DNA of 7,100 nt from SZUA-117 sp964630795 (GTDB lineage Bacteria > Pseudomonadota > Gammaproteobacteria > Steroidobacterales > Woeseiaceae): positions 1 through 7,100 of the forward strand of contig CAZVWF010000108.1 of NCBI GenBank assembly GCA_964630795.1, written 5' to 3'. The notes under the pieces are model-generated. The model saw nothing but the letters and a program-made list of their open reading frames with translations. It was not told the origin of the DNA and made no database searches. The translations under genes were made by a program, and so were the position numbers. Shown here in pieces: positions 1 to 6,307 of this stretch (position 1 is the first letter of the stretch; each line of letters opens with the position of its first letter).

Positions 1-1569
1 GTTTCCATAGTGACCAACGGCAGCTGCCTGCGGCGGCACTTCCGGGTAGCTCGGCTTTTCATCTGTCGCGAGCTTGCGGCCGAAGAATACAGAGCTGACC
101 ACGACGACGATGAACATGATGCCACCGAGCGATGCCAATACCGCGAAGATGCCATTCAACCCCATCATCAGGAATGCTGCAGATGGATGGTCAAAGGGCA
201 GCTGCGCTGCGGCAAAGGTCATATCCCAGTGCCTTCGGGATACACCGAGCGTGCCTGCGCCCATCATGAACAGGGAGATGCCGGCAACGCCGATGCCAAA
301 GACGTAGGGCTGCCACTGCGCGAGCTTTTTGAACATCAGTTCGCGCCGGAAGATCAACGGCACCAGCAGGTAGGTGATCGCCATGAAAGCGAGCGTTGTG
401 CCTGCCACAACTGTGCCGTGGAAGTGTCCCGGTACGTAGAGCGTATTGTGCATGATCAGGTTGATCTGCTCGGTACCCATGACGACGCCGGAGATGCCCC
501 CGATGAAGCCGAAGAAAACGAGTGACATGAACATGCCGGCGAATGCCGGGTTGCTCCATGGCGCCTTACGCAGCCACTCGAACAGGCCCCGGGTCAGGCC
601 CCGGGCACGCTGTGCCGCTTCGATAGAGCCCGGTACGGTCATGCCGTGCACCATGCTGCCGAGGACGGCCAGGTACATTGCGTAACTCGTATTGAAGATC
701 TTCCACTCGGAACTGAAGCCCGGCTCGACGAGCAAGTGGTGCGCGCTCGCGATTTGCAGGAACAGGATATACATCAGGAACGCCATGCGACTGACCTTCT
801 CGGACAGCGGCTTGGCGCCGAACACCATCGCAGCAATCGCGTACCAGACTGCTACGTGGGCGCTGACGTTGATCTGTTGCGACGAGTGTCCCATGCCCCA
901 CCAGATCGTCTTGTAGACCAGCGGGTCGATGTAGCTGACAAAGCCCAGTGACCACAACAAGGTCGGTATGAGGATGATGGCGCCCGAGGCGATCGTGAAC
1001 ACCGCGATAATCGCGGCGGTAATCGCACCGAATGTCACAAGTGGCACGGAACCCTCGTAGGTCTTTTCCTGCTTGGCGACGACCAGCGTGCCAAAGAACA
1101 CGAAGCAGCCTATCAGCGCGCCGACCGCGAACAATATGATGCCGAGGTAGAAAGGCGGTTCCGCCATCATGGGCACGTACGATGTGAACATCACGCTGGA
1201 CTGTCCGCGCAGTACCGCAATATTGGCCATGATTGCGCCGACCAGCATCAATCCGAAGCCCGCCCAGGCCCATTTCGGCCCGGCAAGTCTCGAGTTCAAT
1301 AGCACCGCGGACGCGAAATAGAGCACGGCCATCTCGAAGAAGATGATCCACACCAGCAGCACGTCCAGCCCATGCGCGGTGAGCGCCAGGTAGAACCAGT
1401 CTTCTGGCAGGAAATGGACCGCGGGCCAGCGGGTCAGTGCGACCAGCAACCCGATCAATCCGCCTATTGCAAGGAATACGACGGCGACGACGGCATTGGC
1501 TTTGATGAGTTTTTCAGCGCTCAGGTCTACCTTGAAGCCGGTGGTGGGGCAGGTTCTGAATTCAGCCAT
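1..1569 (-). CDS. B-family (ba3-like) heme-copper reductase subunit I with Gln in place of the active-site Tyr; candidate NO reductase; 3' end off window
   Basis: An uninterrupted frame of 523 codons runs from the ATG at 1569 to the left edge, so the C-terminus is missing, probably by only a short tail. About 12 hydrophobic helices are visible, as expected of the catalytic integral-membrane subunit that passes electrons from the CuA subunit to a heme/CuB centre. All metal ligands are present: low-spin heme H66 and H384, high-spin heme H382 (GHFH motif), CuB H228 and H277-H278. Spacing matches Thermus ba3 oxidase (49 residues between the first two CuB histidines in both). At H228+4, where oxidases have the cross-linked Tyr and cNOR has Glu, there is Gln (Q232, bases 874-876). 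Family placement in the heme-copper superfamily is firm. O2 versus NO as substrate is inferred from that replacement. The start is supported by AGGGAGGA seven bases upstream, inside the end of the subunit II gene. Confidence 0.93.
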   Translation of the reverse strand, partial: MAEFRTCPTTGFKVDLSAEKLIKANAVVAVVFLAIGGLIGLLVALTRWPAVHFLPEDWFYLALTAHGLDVLLVWIIFFEMAVLYFASAVLLNSRLAGPKWAWAGFGLMLVGAIMANIAVLRGQSSVMFTSYVPMMAEPPFYLGIILFAVGALIGCFVFFGTLVVAKQEKTYEGSVPLVTFGAITAAIIAVFTIASGAIILIPTLLWSLGFVSYIDPLVYKTIWWGMGHSSQQINVSAHVAVWYAIAAMVFGAKPLSEKVSRMAFLMYILFLQIASAHHLLVEPGFSSEWKIFNTSYAMYLAVLGSMVHGMTVPGSIEAAQRARGLTRGLFEWLRKAPWSNPAFAGMFMSLVFFGFIGGISGVVMGTEQINLIMHNTLYVPGHFHGTVVAGTTLAFMAITYLLVPLIFRRELMFKKLAQWQPYVFGIGVAGISLFMMGAGTLGVSRRHWDMTFAAAQLPFDHPSAAFLMMGLNGIFAVLASLGGIMFIVVVVSSVFFGRKLATDEKPSYPEVPPQAAAVGHYGN

Positions 1570-1570
1570 G

Positions 1571-2116
1571 TCACTGTCCTCCCTGGTCGGTCACGTAGAT
1601 CTTGCCGACCATGTTGTGGTGGCCAATACCGCAGAACTCGTTGCAGATCACGCCATACTCGCCGGCCTGATCCGGTTTGACGGTCATGACGAGGTCATAG
1701 CCCGGATGGACCTGCACGTTGATGTTCACAGGTTGCAGTGAAAAGCCGTGTTGCCAGTCCATCGAGGAAAGATGCAATCGGTAGCTCTGGTCTTTTTCGA
1801 GTTCGAGAATCGGCCACCACTGCCACAATCGGGCAATCATGTAGACGTCGCTCCCGGGCGGCGGCCGGACAACCGGATAGCCGTTTTCCTCCCGGACCGT
1901 ATACGCGTCGATCATCTCCTGGGCTTTCGCCGAGAATTTGACGGGCGTCGTCTGGTAGGCCTCTTTGGACAGGTTTTGTTCGCCTGCACCGTGCCAGTAG
2001 ATCATCATGAAGAACATGATGAGTCCCCACACGAAGGCGATCAGGATCCAGGTGAGCTCGATCTTGGCGATCGGCTCTTTCCACCAGATTCTTTCTGTTG
2101 GCGGTGTCAGTGCCAT
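1571..2116 (-). CDS. CuA-containing subunit II of the heme-copper reductase
   Basis: The 181-residue protein has one N-terminal membrane helix (about residues 19-41), a linker, and a periplasmic cupredoxin domain (about 90-176). The binuclear CuA site is complete: H123 (DWQHGFS), then C158-x-E160-x-C162-x3-H166-x2-M169 within CNEFCGIGHHNMVG. It should therefore take electrons from a soluble donor such as cytochrome c and pass them to subunit I. A single membrane anchor and short length fit ba3-type subunit II rather than the two-helix, longer aa3 type. The ATG at 2116 follows a strong AGGGAGGAA five bases upstream, which overlaps the stop of the preceding small gene. The TGA is separated from the subunit I ATG by one base, so translation is probably coupled. 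CuA rules out quinol-oxidising bo3 and the c-heme NorC type. Confidence 0.95.
   Translation of the reverse strand: MALTPPTERIWWKEPIAKIELTWILIAFVWGLIMFFMMIYWHGAGEQNLSKEAYQTTPVKFSAKAQEMIDAYTVREENGYPVVRPPPGSDVYMIARLWQWWPILELEKDQSYRLHLSSMDWQHGFSLQPVNINVQVHPGYDLVMTVKPDQAGEYGVICNEFCGIGHHNMVGKIYVTDQGGQ
1577..1584 (-). promoter_or_regulatory. Ribosome binding site of subunit I, inside the subunit II gene
   Basis: On the minus strand this reads AGGGAGGA, seven bases before the ATG at 1569 and within the last codons of subunit II. It fixes the subunit I start and implies translational coupling of the two subunits. The same eight-base core lies before subunit II at 2123-2130. Confidence 0.75.
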
Positions 2117-2128
2117 GGTAGTTCCTCC

Positions 2129-2311
2129 CTAATCCGCCATCGGAATCTGGGTTATTTCGATAATTCCCCAGACGATGTAGAAAATAGTTGGAACGAGGAT
2201 GCCGAGTAGCAACAACAGGAACGGGTTGTCGAGCAACCGCTGCATCATTGGTATCGGTTCTAGTTCAGAAGTGTCCGACGCAGGCACGTCGGGCTGTTGA
2301 TTGTCTTCCAT
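2129..2311 (-). CDS. Small single-helix membrane protein, probable accessory subunit of the heme-copper reductase
   Basis: The 60-residue protein has a polar, acidic N-terminal half (residues 1-21, rich in D, E, P and Q) and one strong membrane helix at about 31-54 that starts after a DNPF motif and contains VPTIFYIVWG. The layout (short soluble head, single helix, gene directly before subunit II) resembles the small IIa-type subunits of ba3 oxidases. I cannot show homology, so the subunit role is inferred from position. Its TAG stop overlaps the Shine-Dalgarno sequence of subunit II, 12 bases before that gene's ATG, so the two are almost certainly co-transcribed. The ATG at 2311 is preceded by GGGGA at a reasonable distance. 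No catalytic or metal-binding residues are evident. Confidence 0.72.
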   Translation of the reverse strand: MEDNQQPDVPASDTSELEPIPMMQRLLDNPFLLLLLGILVPTIFYIVWGIIEITQIPMAD

Positions 2312-2338
2312 CTGCGTTCCCCAAAAGTACGACAGGAA

Positions 2339-2377
2339 GACCCGGTCCCCGGTTGCTTCGGCTGCCGGGACTGGGTC
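2339..2377. other. Strong inverted repeat (hairpin) between the two small membrane genes
   Basis: Bases 2339-2349 pair with 2367-2377 (11 pairs, one G-T on the plus strand). After one bulged base an inner stem 2351-2356 / 2361-2366 follows (four Watson-Crick pairs, one G-T, one mismatch), closing on loop TTCG flanked by C and G. Read as plus-strand RNA it has the very stable cUUCGg loop. Read in the direction of the cassette the loop is CGAA and the G-T pairs become mismatches, but the stem remains strong. No T-run follows on either strand, so it is not a standard intrinsic terminator. It may mark a processing, stability or attenuation site. Confidence 0.55.
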
Positions 2378-2378
2378 A

Positions 2379-2405
2379 GGTATAAGCTATCCAAGGTCCT
2401 GTAAA
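2379..2405 (-). promoter_or_regulatory. Weak candidate promoter before the 60-residue gene and subunits II/I
   Basis: On the minus strand, TTTACA (2405-2400) is followed after 15 bases by TATACC (2384-2379). Each hexamer is a fair sigma-70 match but the spacing is two bases short of ideal. A start near 2372 would lie inside the adjacent inverted repeat. If real, subunits II and I would be transcribed independently of the 61-residue gene. Position and partial consensus are the only support. Confidence 0.22.
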
Positions 2406-2412
2406 GGGAGTA

Positions 2413-2598
2413 TCAGGAATTCCCCGTATAGACCTGTATCAGGGAGAAAGTGGTCAGCGAGAGGACCAGCAGAATGGCGAAAAATATCAGCGATCGGTAC
2501 TCAAATCGCTTGCCGGCAGCCACCTCGATGCGATTCAGGATCCAGTCGGAGACGAGGTAGAGAAGAATGGCGACGGCGGTGAAGTAGATGACGCTCAT
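2413..2598 (-). CDS. Small two-helix membrane protein of unknown function, first gene of the heme-copper cassette
   Basis: The 61-residue protein is almost all membrane: helix 1 at about 3-21, a basic and polar loop at 22-36 (NRIEVAAGKRFEYR), and helix 2 at about 37-57. I do not recognise the family. It is read in the same direction as the reductase genes and lies 101 bases upstream of the 60-residue gene, the gap being filled largely by a strong inverted repeat. A role as an extra subunit or assembly factor is possible from context only. The ATG at 2598 has no clear Shine-Dalgarno sequence, which weakens the call. Hydrophobic patterning, a charged loop of sensible length and co-orientation support it being a real gene. 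Confidence 0.55.
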   Translation of the reverse strand: MSVIYFTAVAILLYLVSDWILNRIEVAAGKRFEYRSLIFFAILLVLSLTTFSLIQVYTGNS

Positions 2599-2837
2599 AG
2601 GCTAAAACTATGGCTTTGGCTCCGCACTGGCAATAGGGCTATACCGATAGAGACCCGGGGTGAGACGTTGCTGCAAAAGATCCATAAGATCCGGCGATAC
2701 CGCGCACTTGACGCTATCCTCCCCGACAACACCCCACGATGATGGCGAGCAGTTGCCACGCATCACCGCCGCCGGCGACCACGGGAGGCAGCAGCGTCTT
2801 GTTTGGTTAGCGTGCCGGGGAGGTTAATATCGGTGTC
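2599..2837. other. Divergent intergenic region between the reductase cassette and the amidohydrolase gene
   Basis: These 239 bases must hold promoters for both directions, but I find no convincing -35/-10 pair. A TTGACG at 2708-2713 lacks a good -10 partner on the plus strand. No TTGAT-N4-ATCAA palindrome occurs here, so FNR-type control of the reductase cassette is not visible. GGGGAGG at 2817-2823 is a Shine-Dalgarno-like sequence for the amidohydrolase, but lies 14 bases from its ATG. Confidence 0.5.
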
Positions 2838-3989
2838 ATGAGTGACTCTAAAGATCGGTGGATCGCCTGGCGTCGCGATATCCACAAGCACCCGGAGCTT
2901 GGCTTCAAGGAAGAGCGTACGGCGGCGTTGATCGCCGATTTGTTGAACGACATGGGGATCGAGACCCACACGGGAATTGGCGGGACCGGTGTGGTCGGCG
3001 TGCTGCGTCGCGGCAGCAGCGAGCGTGCGATCGGACTCCGCGCCGACATTGATGCGCTCCCCATCAGTGAGCGCAATACATTCGCACATCGATCGGTGCA
3101 CGACGCGCAGTTCCATGGCTGTGGCCACGATGGGCATACGGCGATGCTGCTGGCTGCCGCGGAGACGCTGGCTGCCGGCAACGGTATCGATGGCACCGTT
3201 CACTTCATATTCCAGCCGAATGAGGAGAACGGCCTCGGCGCGCTGGCAATGATGGATGACGGCCTGTTCGATCGCTTCTCGATGGATGCGGTCTACGGCA
3301 TGCACAACATGCCAGGCATTCCGGCGGGGACGTTTGCAGTCCGCAAAGGTCCGATGATGACCTTCGAAGATAATTTCGTCATTTCGATCAAGGGCATCGG
3401 TGGCCATGCGTCGATGCCCAACCGGACACGGGATCCCGTCGTCGTCGCCGCAGAGATCATATCGGCATTGCAAACGGTGGTTGCCCGCTCCCTCAATCCG
3501 ATGGAGAGTGGCGTCGTGTCAGTGACCGAGGTGCTCACTGACGGTGCGCGCAATGTCATCCCCAGCAATGTCACCGTCAAGGGAGATACCCGTGGCTTGT
3601 CCACCGAGACCCAGCAACTGATCGAGACGCGTATGCGCGAGCTGGTGGTCAATATCGGCAGGGCCCATAACGTTGAAGTTGAGCTGGAATACACGCATGA
3701 GTTCATCGTTCTCAACAATTCCGATCGTGAAACAGACATTGCCGTGCAGGCGGCCATTGATGTCGTTGGCGCCGATCGCGTTGTGCCCGACTGCGAACCG
3801 GCAGCGTGCTCGGAAGACTTCGCCCGGATGCTGAGTGCCAGGCCGGGTTGTTACCTGCTGATTGGTAATGGCACCGACGGGCACTGCGGCAGACCGCTTC
3901 ATAACCCCGGTTATGACTTTAACGACGAGGTCCTAGAAACCGGCGCCGCATACTGGGTGCGATTGACCGGGAATATCCTCGCTGGCTAG
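2838..3989 (+). CDS. M20D-family metal-dependent amidohydrolase (hippurate / N-acyl-amino-acid hydrolase type)
   Basis: The 383-residue protein has the length and motif order of cytosolic M20D peptidases, which release an amino acid from an N-acyl conjugate with a two-metal centre. Visible motifs are RADIDALP (68-75), the metal-binding C95 and H97 in FHGCGHDGHT, the catalytic/metal pair E129-E130 in QPNEEN, H156 in GMHNMPG, an IGGHASMP motif in the lid domain, SEDF, and C-terminal H355 in LHNPGYDFND. All expected metal ligands are therefore present. There is no signal peptide. Substrate cannot be read from sequence; relatives include HipO and plant auxin-conjugate hydrolases. Neighbouring genes for an amino-acid-type decarboxylase and an aromatic ring-cleavage enzyme are compatible with catabolism of N-acylated aromatic amino acids, but this is inference. 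The gene is divergent from the reductase cassette. Confidence 0.92.
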   Translation: MSDSKDRWIAWRRDIHKHPELGFKEERTAALIADLLNDMGIETHTGIGGTGVVGVLRRGSSERAIGLRADIDALPISERNTFAHRSVHDAQFHGCGHDGHTAMLLAAAETLAAGNGIDGTVHFIFQPNEENGLGALAMMDDGLFDRFSMDAVYGMHNMPGIPAGTFAVRKGPMMTFEDNFVISIKGIGGHASMPNRTRDPVVVAAEIISALQTVVARSLNPMESGVVSVTEVLTDGARNVIPSNVTVKGDTRGLSTETQQLIETRMRELVVNIGRAHNVEVELEYTHEFIVLNNSDRETDIAVQAAIDVVGADRVVPDCEPAACSEDFARMLSARPGCYLLIGNGTDGHCGRPLHNPGYDFNDEVLETGAAYWVRLTGNILAG

Positions 3990-4038
3990 AGAATATGAGT
4001 TATGACAGGTCTCGTTGAGACTGGTGATGAGCTCCTCG

Positions 4039-4056
4039 GCCGGTGCCTGCATCGGC
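4039..4056. repeat. Short inverted repeat downstream of the amidohydrolase gene
   Basis: GCCGGTG and CATCGGC can pair over seven positions (one G-T) around a four-base loop. A second small stem, GTCTC-gtt-GAGAC, lies at 4009-4021. Neither is followed by a T-run, so a terminator for the amidohydrolase gene is not established. Confidence 0.3.
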
Positions 4057-4144
4057 AGCCCAATCAACCAGGCAAGCCAACTGTCGGACCGGTTATTTTC
4101 GGCAATTCTTCGTCACCAGGTGGTTTTGACCGGTTCAGTTCGTA

Positions 4145-4158
4145 TTGATTGGCATCAA
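4145..4158. promoter_or_regulatory. FNR/Anr/Dnr-type binding site
   Basis: The sequence TTGAT-TGGC-ATCAA matches the FNR consensus TTGAT-N4-ATCAA at all ten fixed positions, and the dyad extends one base further each side (4144/4159). Ten fixed bases are expected by chance about 0.007 times in 7.1 kb of random sequence with equal base frequencies. It lies in the non-coding gap, centred about 125 bases before the decarboxylase ATG at 4277. The regulator is unknown: FNR/Anr (oxygen) and Dnr/NnrR-like (NO) proteins share this half-site. A -10-like GATATT/TATTTT at 4188-4195 would place the site near -48 to -50, which is off the usual -41.5, so the promoter geometry is not settled. Confidence 0.6.
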
Positions 4159-4276
4159 TTGGTAAATGACAGACAATACCGGCGCCGGATATTTTACCCT
4201 TGCCAGCCTGAATCACTGTCCCTCGATTCACGAAAACCCACTAAAACGGCTATGCAGAGAAAAGGAACCAGAGGTC

Positions 4277-5707
4277 ATGACCGAGCCTAACCTGGGCGAC
4301 GAGTTTCGCGTGGAAATGGACGCGCTGATGCGTCAGCTGGCAGAAGCGCTGCCCGGTGTCGTTGGCAGCATCGACGATCGCATTGCACTGCCGCCCGATG
4401 CGGGCAATATCCTGGCCGACTTCCAGCAGCCGTTGCCTGAAAAGGGCAACGGTGCTGCGGCAACGATTGAGCGCCTGATCGACCTGAACAACCGGGCTGG
4501 CGGCAATGTCGTGGGCCCGAAGTCCTACCATTTCGTTATCGGTGGAAGCACGCCGGCGGCACTGGGTGCGGACTTGCTCGCAACTGCTTACGAGGCCATC
4601 ACGTACACCTGGATCCTGTCGCCGACCGGCGTGGAAATGGAGACACAAGGCCTGAACTGGCTCAAGGAGCTGTTCGGTTTGCCGGCAGACTGGCCCGGCG
4701 TGATCGTCACGGGAGCGACGATGGCCAACTTTGTTTGCCTGGCGGCCGGGCGGCAATGGTGGGGTGAGCAGCACGGCGTCGACGTCTCCGAAACGGGCAT
4801 GTCGGGATTGCCGCCGTGCCCGGTCCTGACATCCGGTTTCGTCCATGCAGCGACCTTGAAGTGTCTTGCAACCCAGGGCATCGGCCGTGGCAATGTTCAC
4901 CGTTATAGCAAGGACGACTTTGGTCGGCTGGATCTCGATGCCTACAAGAAGGGGCTCGAGGCGCTGGATGGTGCGCCCGCGCTGGTTGTTGTCAATGCCG
5001 GTGAAGTCAATGCCGGTGAGTTTGATCCCGTGAATGAAATGATCGAGCTGGCTCGGGAGCACAACTGCTGGGTTCACGTGGACGGCGCGTTCGGTCTTTT
5101 TGCTGCGACGTCGCCGCGAACCGCGCACTTCGTCGAAGGCGTGGAGAAAGCGGACTCGGTTACGGTCGATGGCCACAAATGGCTGAATGTGCCTTATGAC
5201 TCCGGCTACGCGTTCGTTCGCGATCACGGCCTGATGGCGCGCGCTTTCCGTTACGACGCCGACTACCTGCCCGAAGCAGACGGCGATCGACCGACTCCGG
5301 GTGCGATTGGCCCCGAAAGTTCGCGGCGGGCAAGAAGTTTCGCGGTCTGGGCAACCTTGCAGGCTTATGGCCGGGAGGGGCAGCAGAGACTCGTCGAGCA
5401 CTGCCTGGATATCACGCAGTATTGTGCTGAACAGGTCCGGGCGTCGGACAAGCTGGACCTGATGAACGACCCAAAACTCAACATCGTCTCATTCCGCTAC
5501 AATCCGGGCGGTATGAGTGAAGAGGCCCTGGACGATCTCAATGTCAGGCTTGGCGAGGCGCTCATGGCGGACGGCCGGTTCCTGATCGGGACCTCAAAAA
5601 TGGGCCCGCGGACGATTTTCCGGCCCGCGTTTTCCAACTGGCGAACCCGCGAGTCGGATATCGACGAACTGATCACGGTTATACTGGAGGTCGCAGCGAC
5701 CCTGTAA
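4277..5707 (+). CDS. Group II pyridoxal-phosphate-dependent decarboxylase (aromatic/acidic amino acid type, substrate unknown)
   Basis: The 476-residue, full-length protein has the hallmarks of PLP group II decarboxylases (PF00282). These are a PLP phosphate-binding TGATMAN segment (145-151), the ring-stacking H190, HVDGAFG with D269 that contacts the pyridine nitrogen, and the Schiff-base K301 in VDGHKWLNVPYDSG. It should remove the alpha-carboxyl of an amino acid in the cytoplasm. The family includes glutamate, aspartate, sulfinoalanine and aromatic amino acid decarboxylases, and motifs alone do not choose between them. I set the start at 4277 (AAAGGA nine bases upstream). The in-frame ATG at 4166 would add 37 unconserved-looking residues and would begin just after the FNR-type box. 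A yceI-like gene follows by 24 bases, probably co-transcribed. Residues 239-248 are a doubled VNAGE encoded by a near-perfect 15-base tandem repeat (4991-5020). Confidence 0.9.
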   Translation: MTEPNLGDEFRVEMDALMRQLAEALPGVVGSIDDRIALPPDAGNILADFQQPLPEKGNGAAATIERLIDLNNRAGGNVVGPKSYHFVIGGSTPAALGADLLATAYEAITYTWILSPTGVEMETQGLNWLKELFGLPADWPGVIVTGATMANFVCLAAGRQWWGEQHGVDVSETGMSGLPPCPVLTSGFVHAATLKCLATQGIGRGNVHRYSKDDFGRLDLDAYKKGLEALDGAPALVVVNAGEVNAGEFDPVNEMIELAREHNCWVHVDGAFGLFAATSPRTAHFVEGVEKADSVTVDGHKWLNVPYDSGYAFVRDHGLMARAFRYDADYLPEADGDRPTPGAIGPESSRRARSFAVWATLQAYGREGQQRLVEHCLDITQYCAEQVRASDKLDLMNDPKLNIVSFRYNPGGMSEEALDDLNVRLGEALMADGRFLIGTSKMGPRTIFRPAFSNWRTRESDIDELITVILEVAATL

Positions 5708-5731
5708 GAACGAAGAACGAGAGGTAGGACA

Positions 5732-6304
5732 ATGAAGAAATGGTTGATCCCGCTGGCGCTCCTGGCGGCAGTGCCGGCCCATGCGGACTGGGTACTGAAC
5801 AGCGATCAGTCCGCGCTGAGTTTCGTTTCCACCAAGGCGATCAATATCGCTGAAGTCCATCGCTTCGGTACGCTGAGTGGTGATGTCAGCGCAGACGGCC
5901 AGGTGGCAATCGACATAGATCTCGGCAGTGTGGATACCGCGATCGAACTGCGTGACGAGCGCATGCGAGAGATGTTGTTCAACACGGCAGAGCACCCGAC
6001 GGCGTCCATCAGGGCACGTGTCGATAGCGCAGCGCTTGGTGCGCTCGAGCCAGGCCAATCGACGACCATGGCCGTGGAAGCAATGCTGTCATTGCACGGC
6101 ACCGAGCAGCCGGTGACGATGGAAGTCATCGTGGCCCGAATTGGCGACCACAGCCTGATGGTGTCGACCAGTAAACCGGTCATTATCAACGCGGCGCAAT
6201 TTGCGCTGGGTGACGGGGTTGAGGCACTTCGCGCGATCGCGGGGCTGCCCAGCATCAGTCTTGCGGTGCCGGTCAGCTTCGTATTGGCGTTTGACGGAAG
6301 TTAA
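5732..6304 (+). CDS. yceI: YceI-like exported lipid-binding protein
   Basis: The 190-residue protein begins with a Sec signal peptide (KK, hydrophobic core, cleavage likely after AHA at residue 18). The mature part has the YceI pattern: an early DWxLNSDQSxLSFVS strand, the VDTAIELRDERM segment matching the family's characteristic aspartate/arginine-rich turn, and NTAEHPTASI. YceI proteins are small periplasmic lipocalin-like beta barrels that bind isoprenoid-type lipids such as polyprenyl quinone precursors. The precise role is mostly unknown. The ATG at 5732 follows a GAGGTAGGA ribosome site. The gene starts 24 bases after the decarboxylase stop, suggesting one transcription unit that might share the FNR-type control upstream. 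Its stop is three bases from that of the convergent hpaD. Confidence 0.88.
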   Translation: MKKWLIPLALLAAVPAHADWVLNSDQSALSFVSTKAINIAEVHRFGTLSGDVSADGQVAIDIDLGSVDTAIELRDERMREMLFNTAEHPTASIRARVDSAALGALEPGQSTTMAVEAMLSLHGTEQPVTMEVIVARIGDHSLMVSTSKPVIINAAQFALGDGVEALRAIAGLPSISLAVPVSFVLAFDGS

Positions 6305-6307
6305 AGG

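Noticed and set aside
566..1351. 261-codon open frame on the minus strand in another frame of subunit I.
   Set aside because: The overlapping frame carries all the heme-copper motifs without interruption, whereas this one is Arg/His-rich noise.
1..2116. Plain annotation of the left cassette as an O2-reducing ba3 cytochrome c oxidase.
   Set aside because: The fold, ligands and CuA subunit fit, but the indispensable His+4 Tyr is Gln and K-channel positions are lost, so the O2 reductase label is not supported.
2608..2685. A 25-codon minus-strand frame just before the 61-residue gene, as an extra leader peptide or small subunit.
   Set aside because: It has no good ribosome site and no hydrophobic helix or recognisable motif, and chance frames this short are common.
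2763..3473. 236-codon open frame on the minus strand opposite the amidohydrolase.
   Set aside because: It is antisense to a full-length gene with every M20D motif intact and shows no protein-like pattern of its own.
4002..4148. A 48-codon plus-strand frame after the amidohydrolase, with TGDELLGR recalling the molybdopterin-binding CinA/MoaB motif.
   Set aside because: Only one short motif resembles that family, there is no ribosome site, and it ends inside the FNR-type box. Probably coincidence.
4166..4276. In-frame N-terminal extension of the decarboxylase from the ATG at 4166.
   Set aside because: It adds 37 residues with no family resemblance, has no ribosome site, and starts 8 bases after the FNR-type palindrome, where promoter DNA is expected. 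The ATG at 4277 is better placed.
4991..5020. A 15-base near-perfect tandem repeat encoding VNAGE twice in the decarboxylase, as a recent duplication or slippage locus.
   Set aside because: Family members usually have an AG-x-VNTG-x-FDP segment of the same length here, so the repeat is likely chance similarity within normal sequence rather than an insertion.
4250..5401. 383-codon open frame on the minus strand opposite the decarboxylase.
   Set aside because: Its composition (rich in Arg, His and Gln) with no recognisable motif is typical of an antisense shadow of a GC-rich gene.
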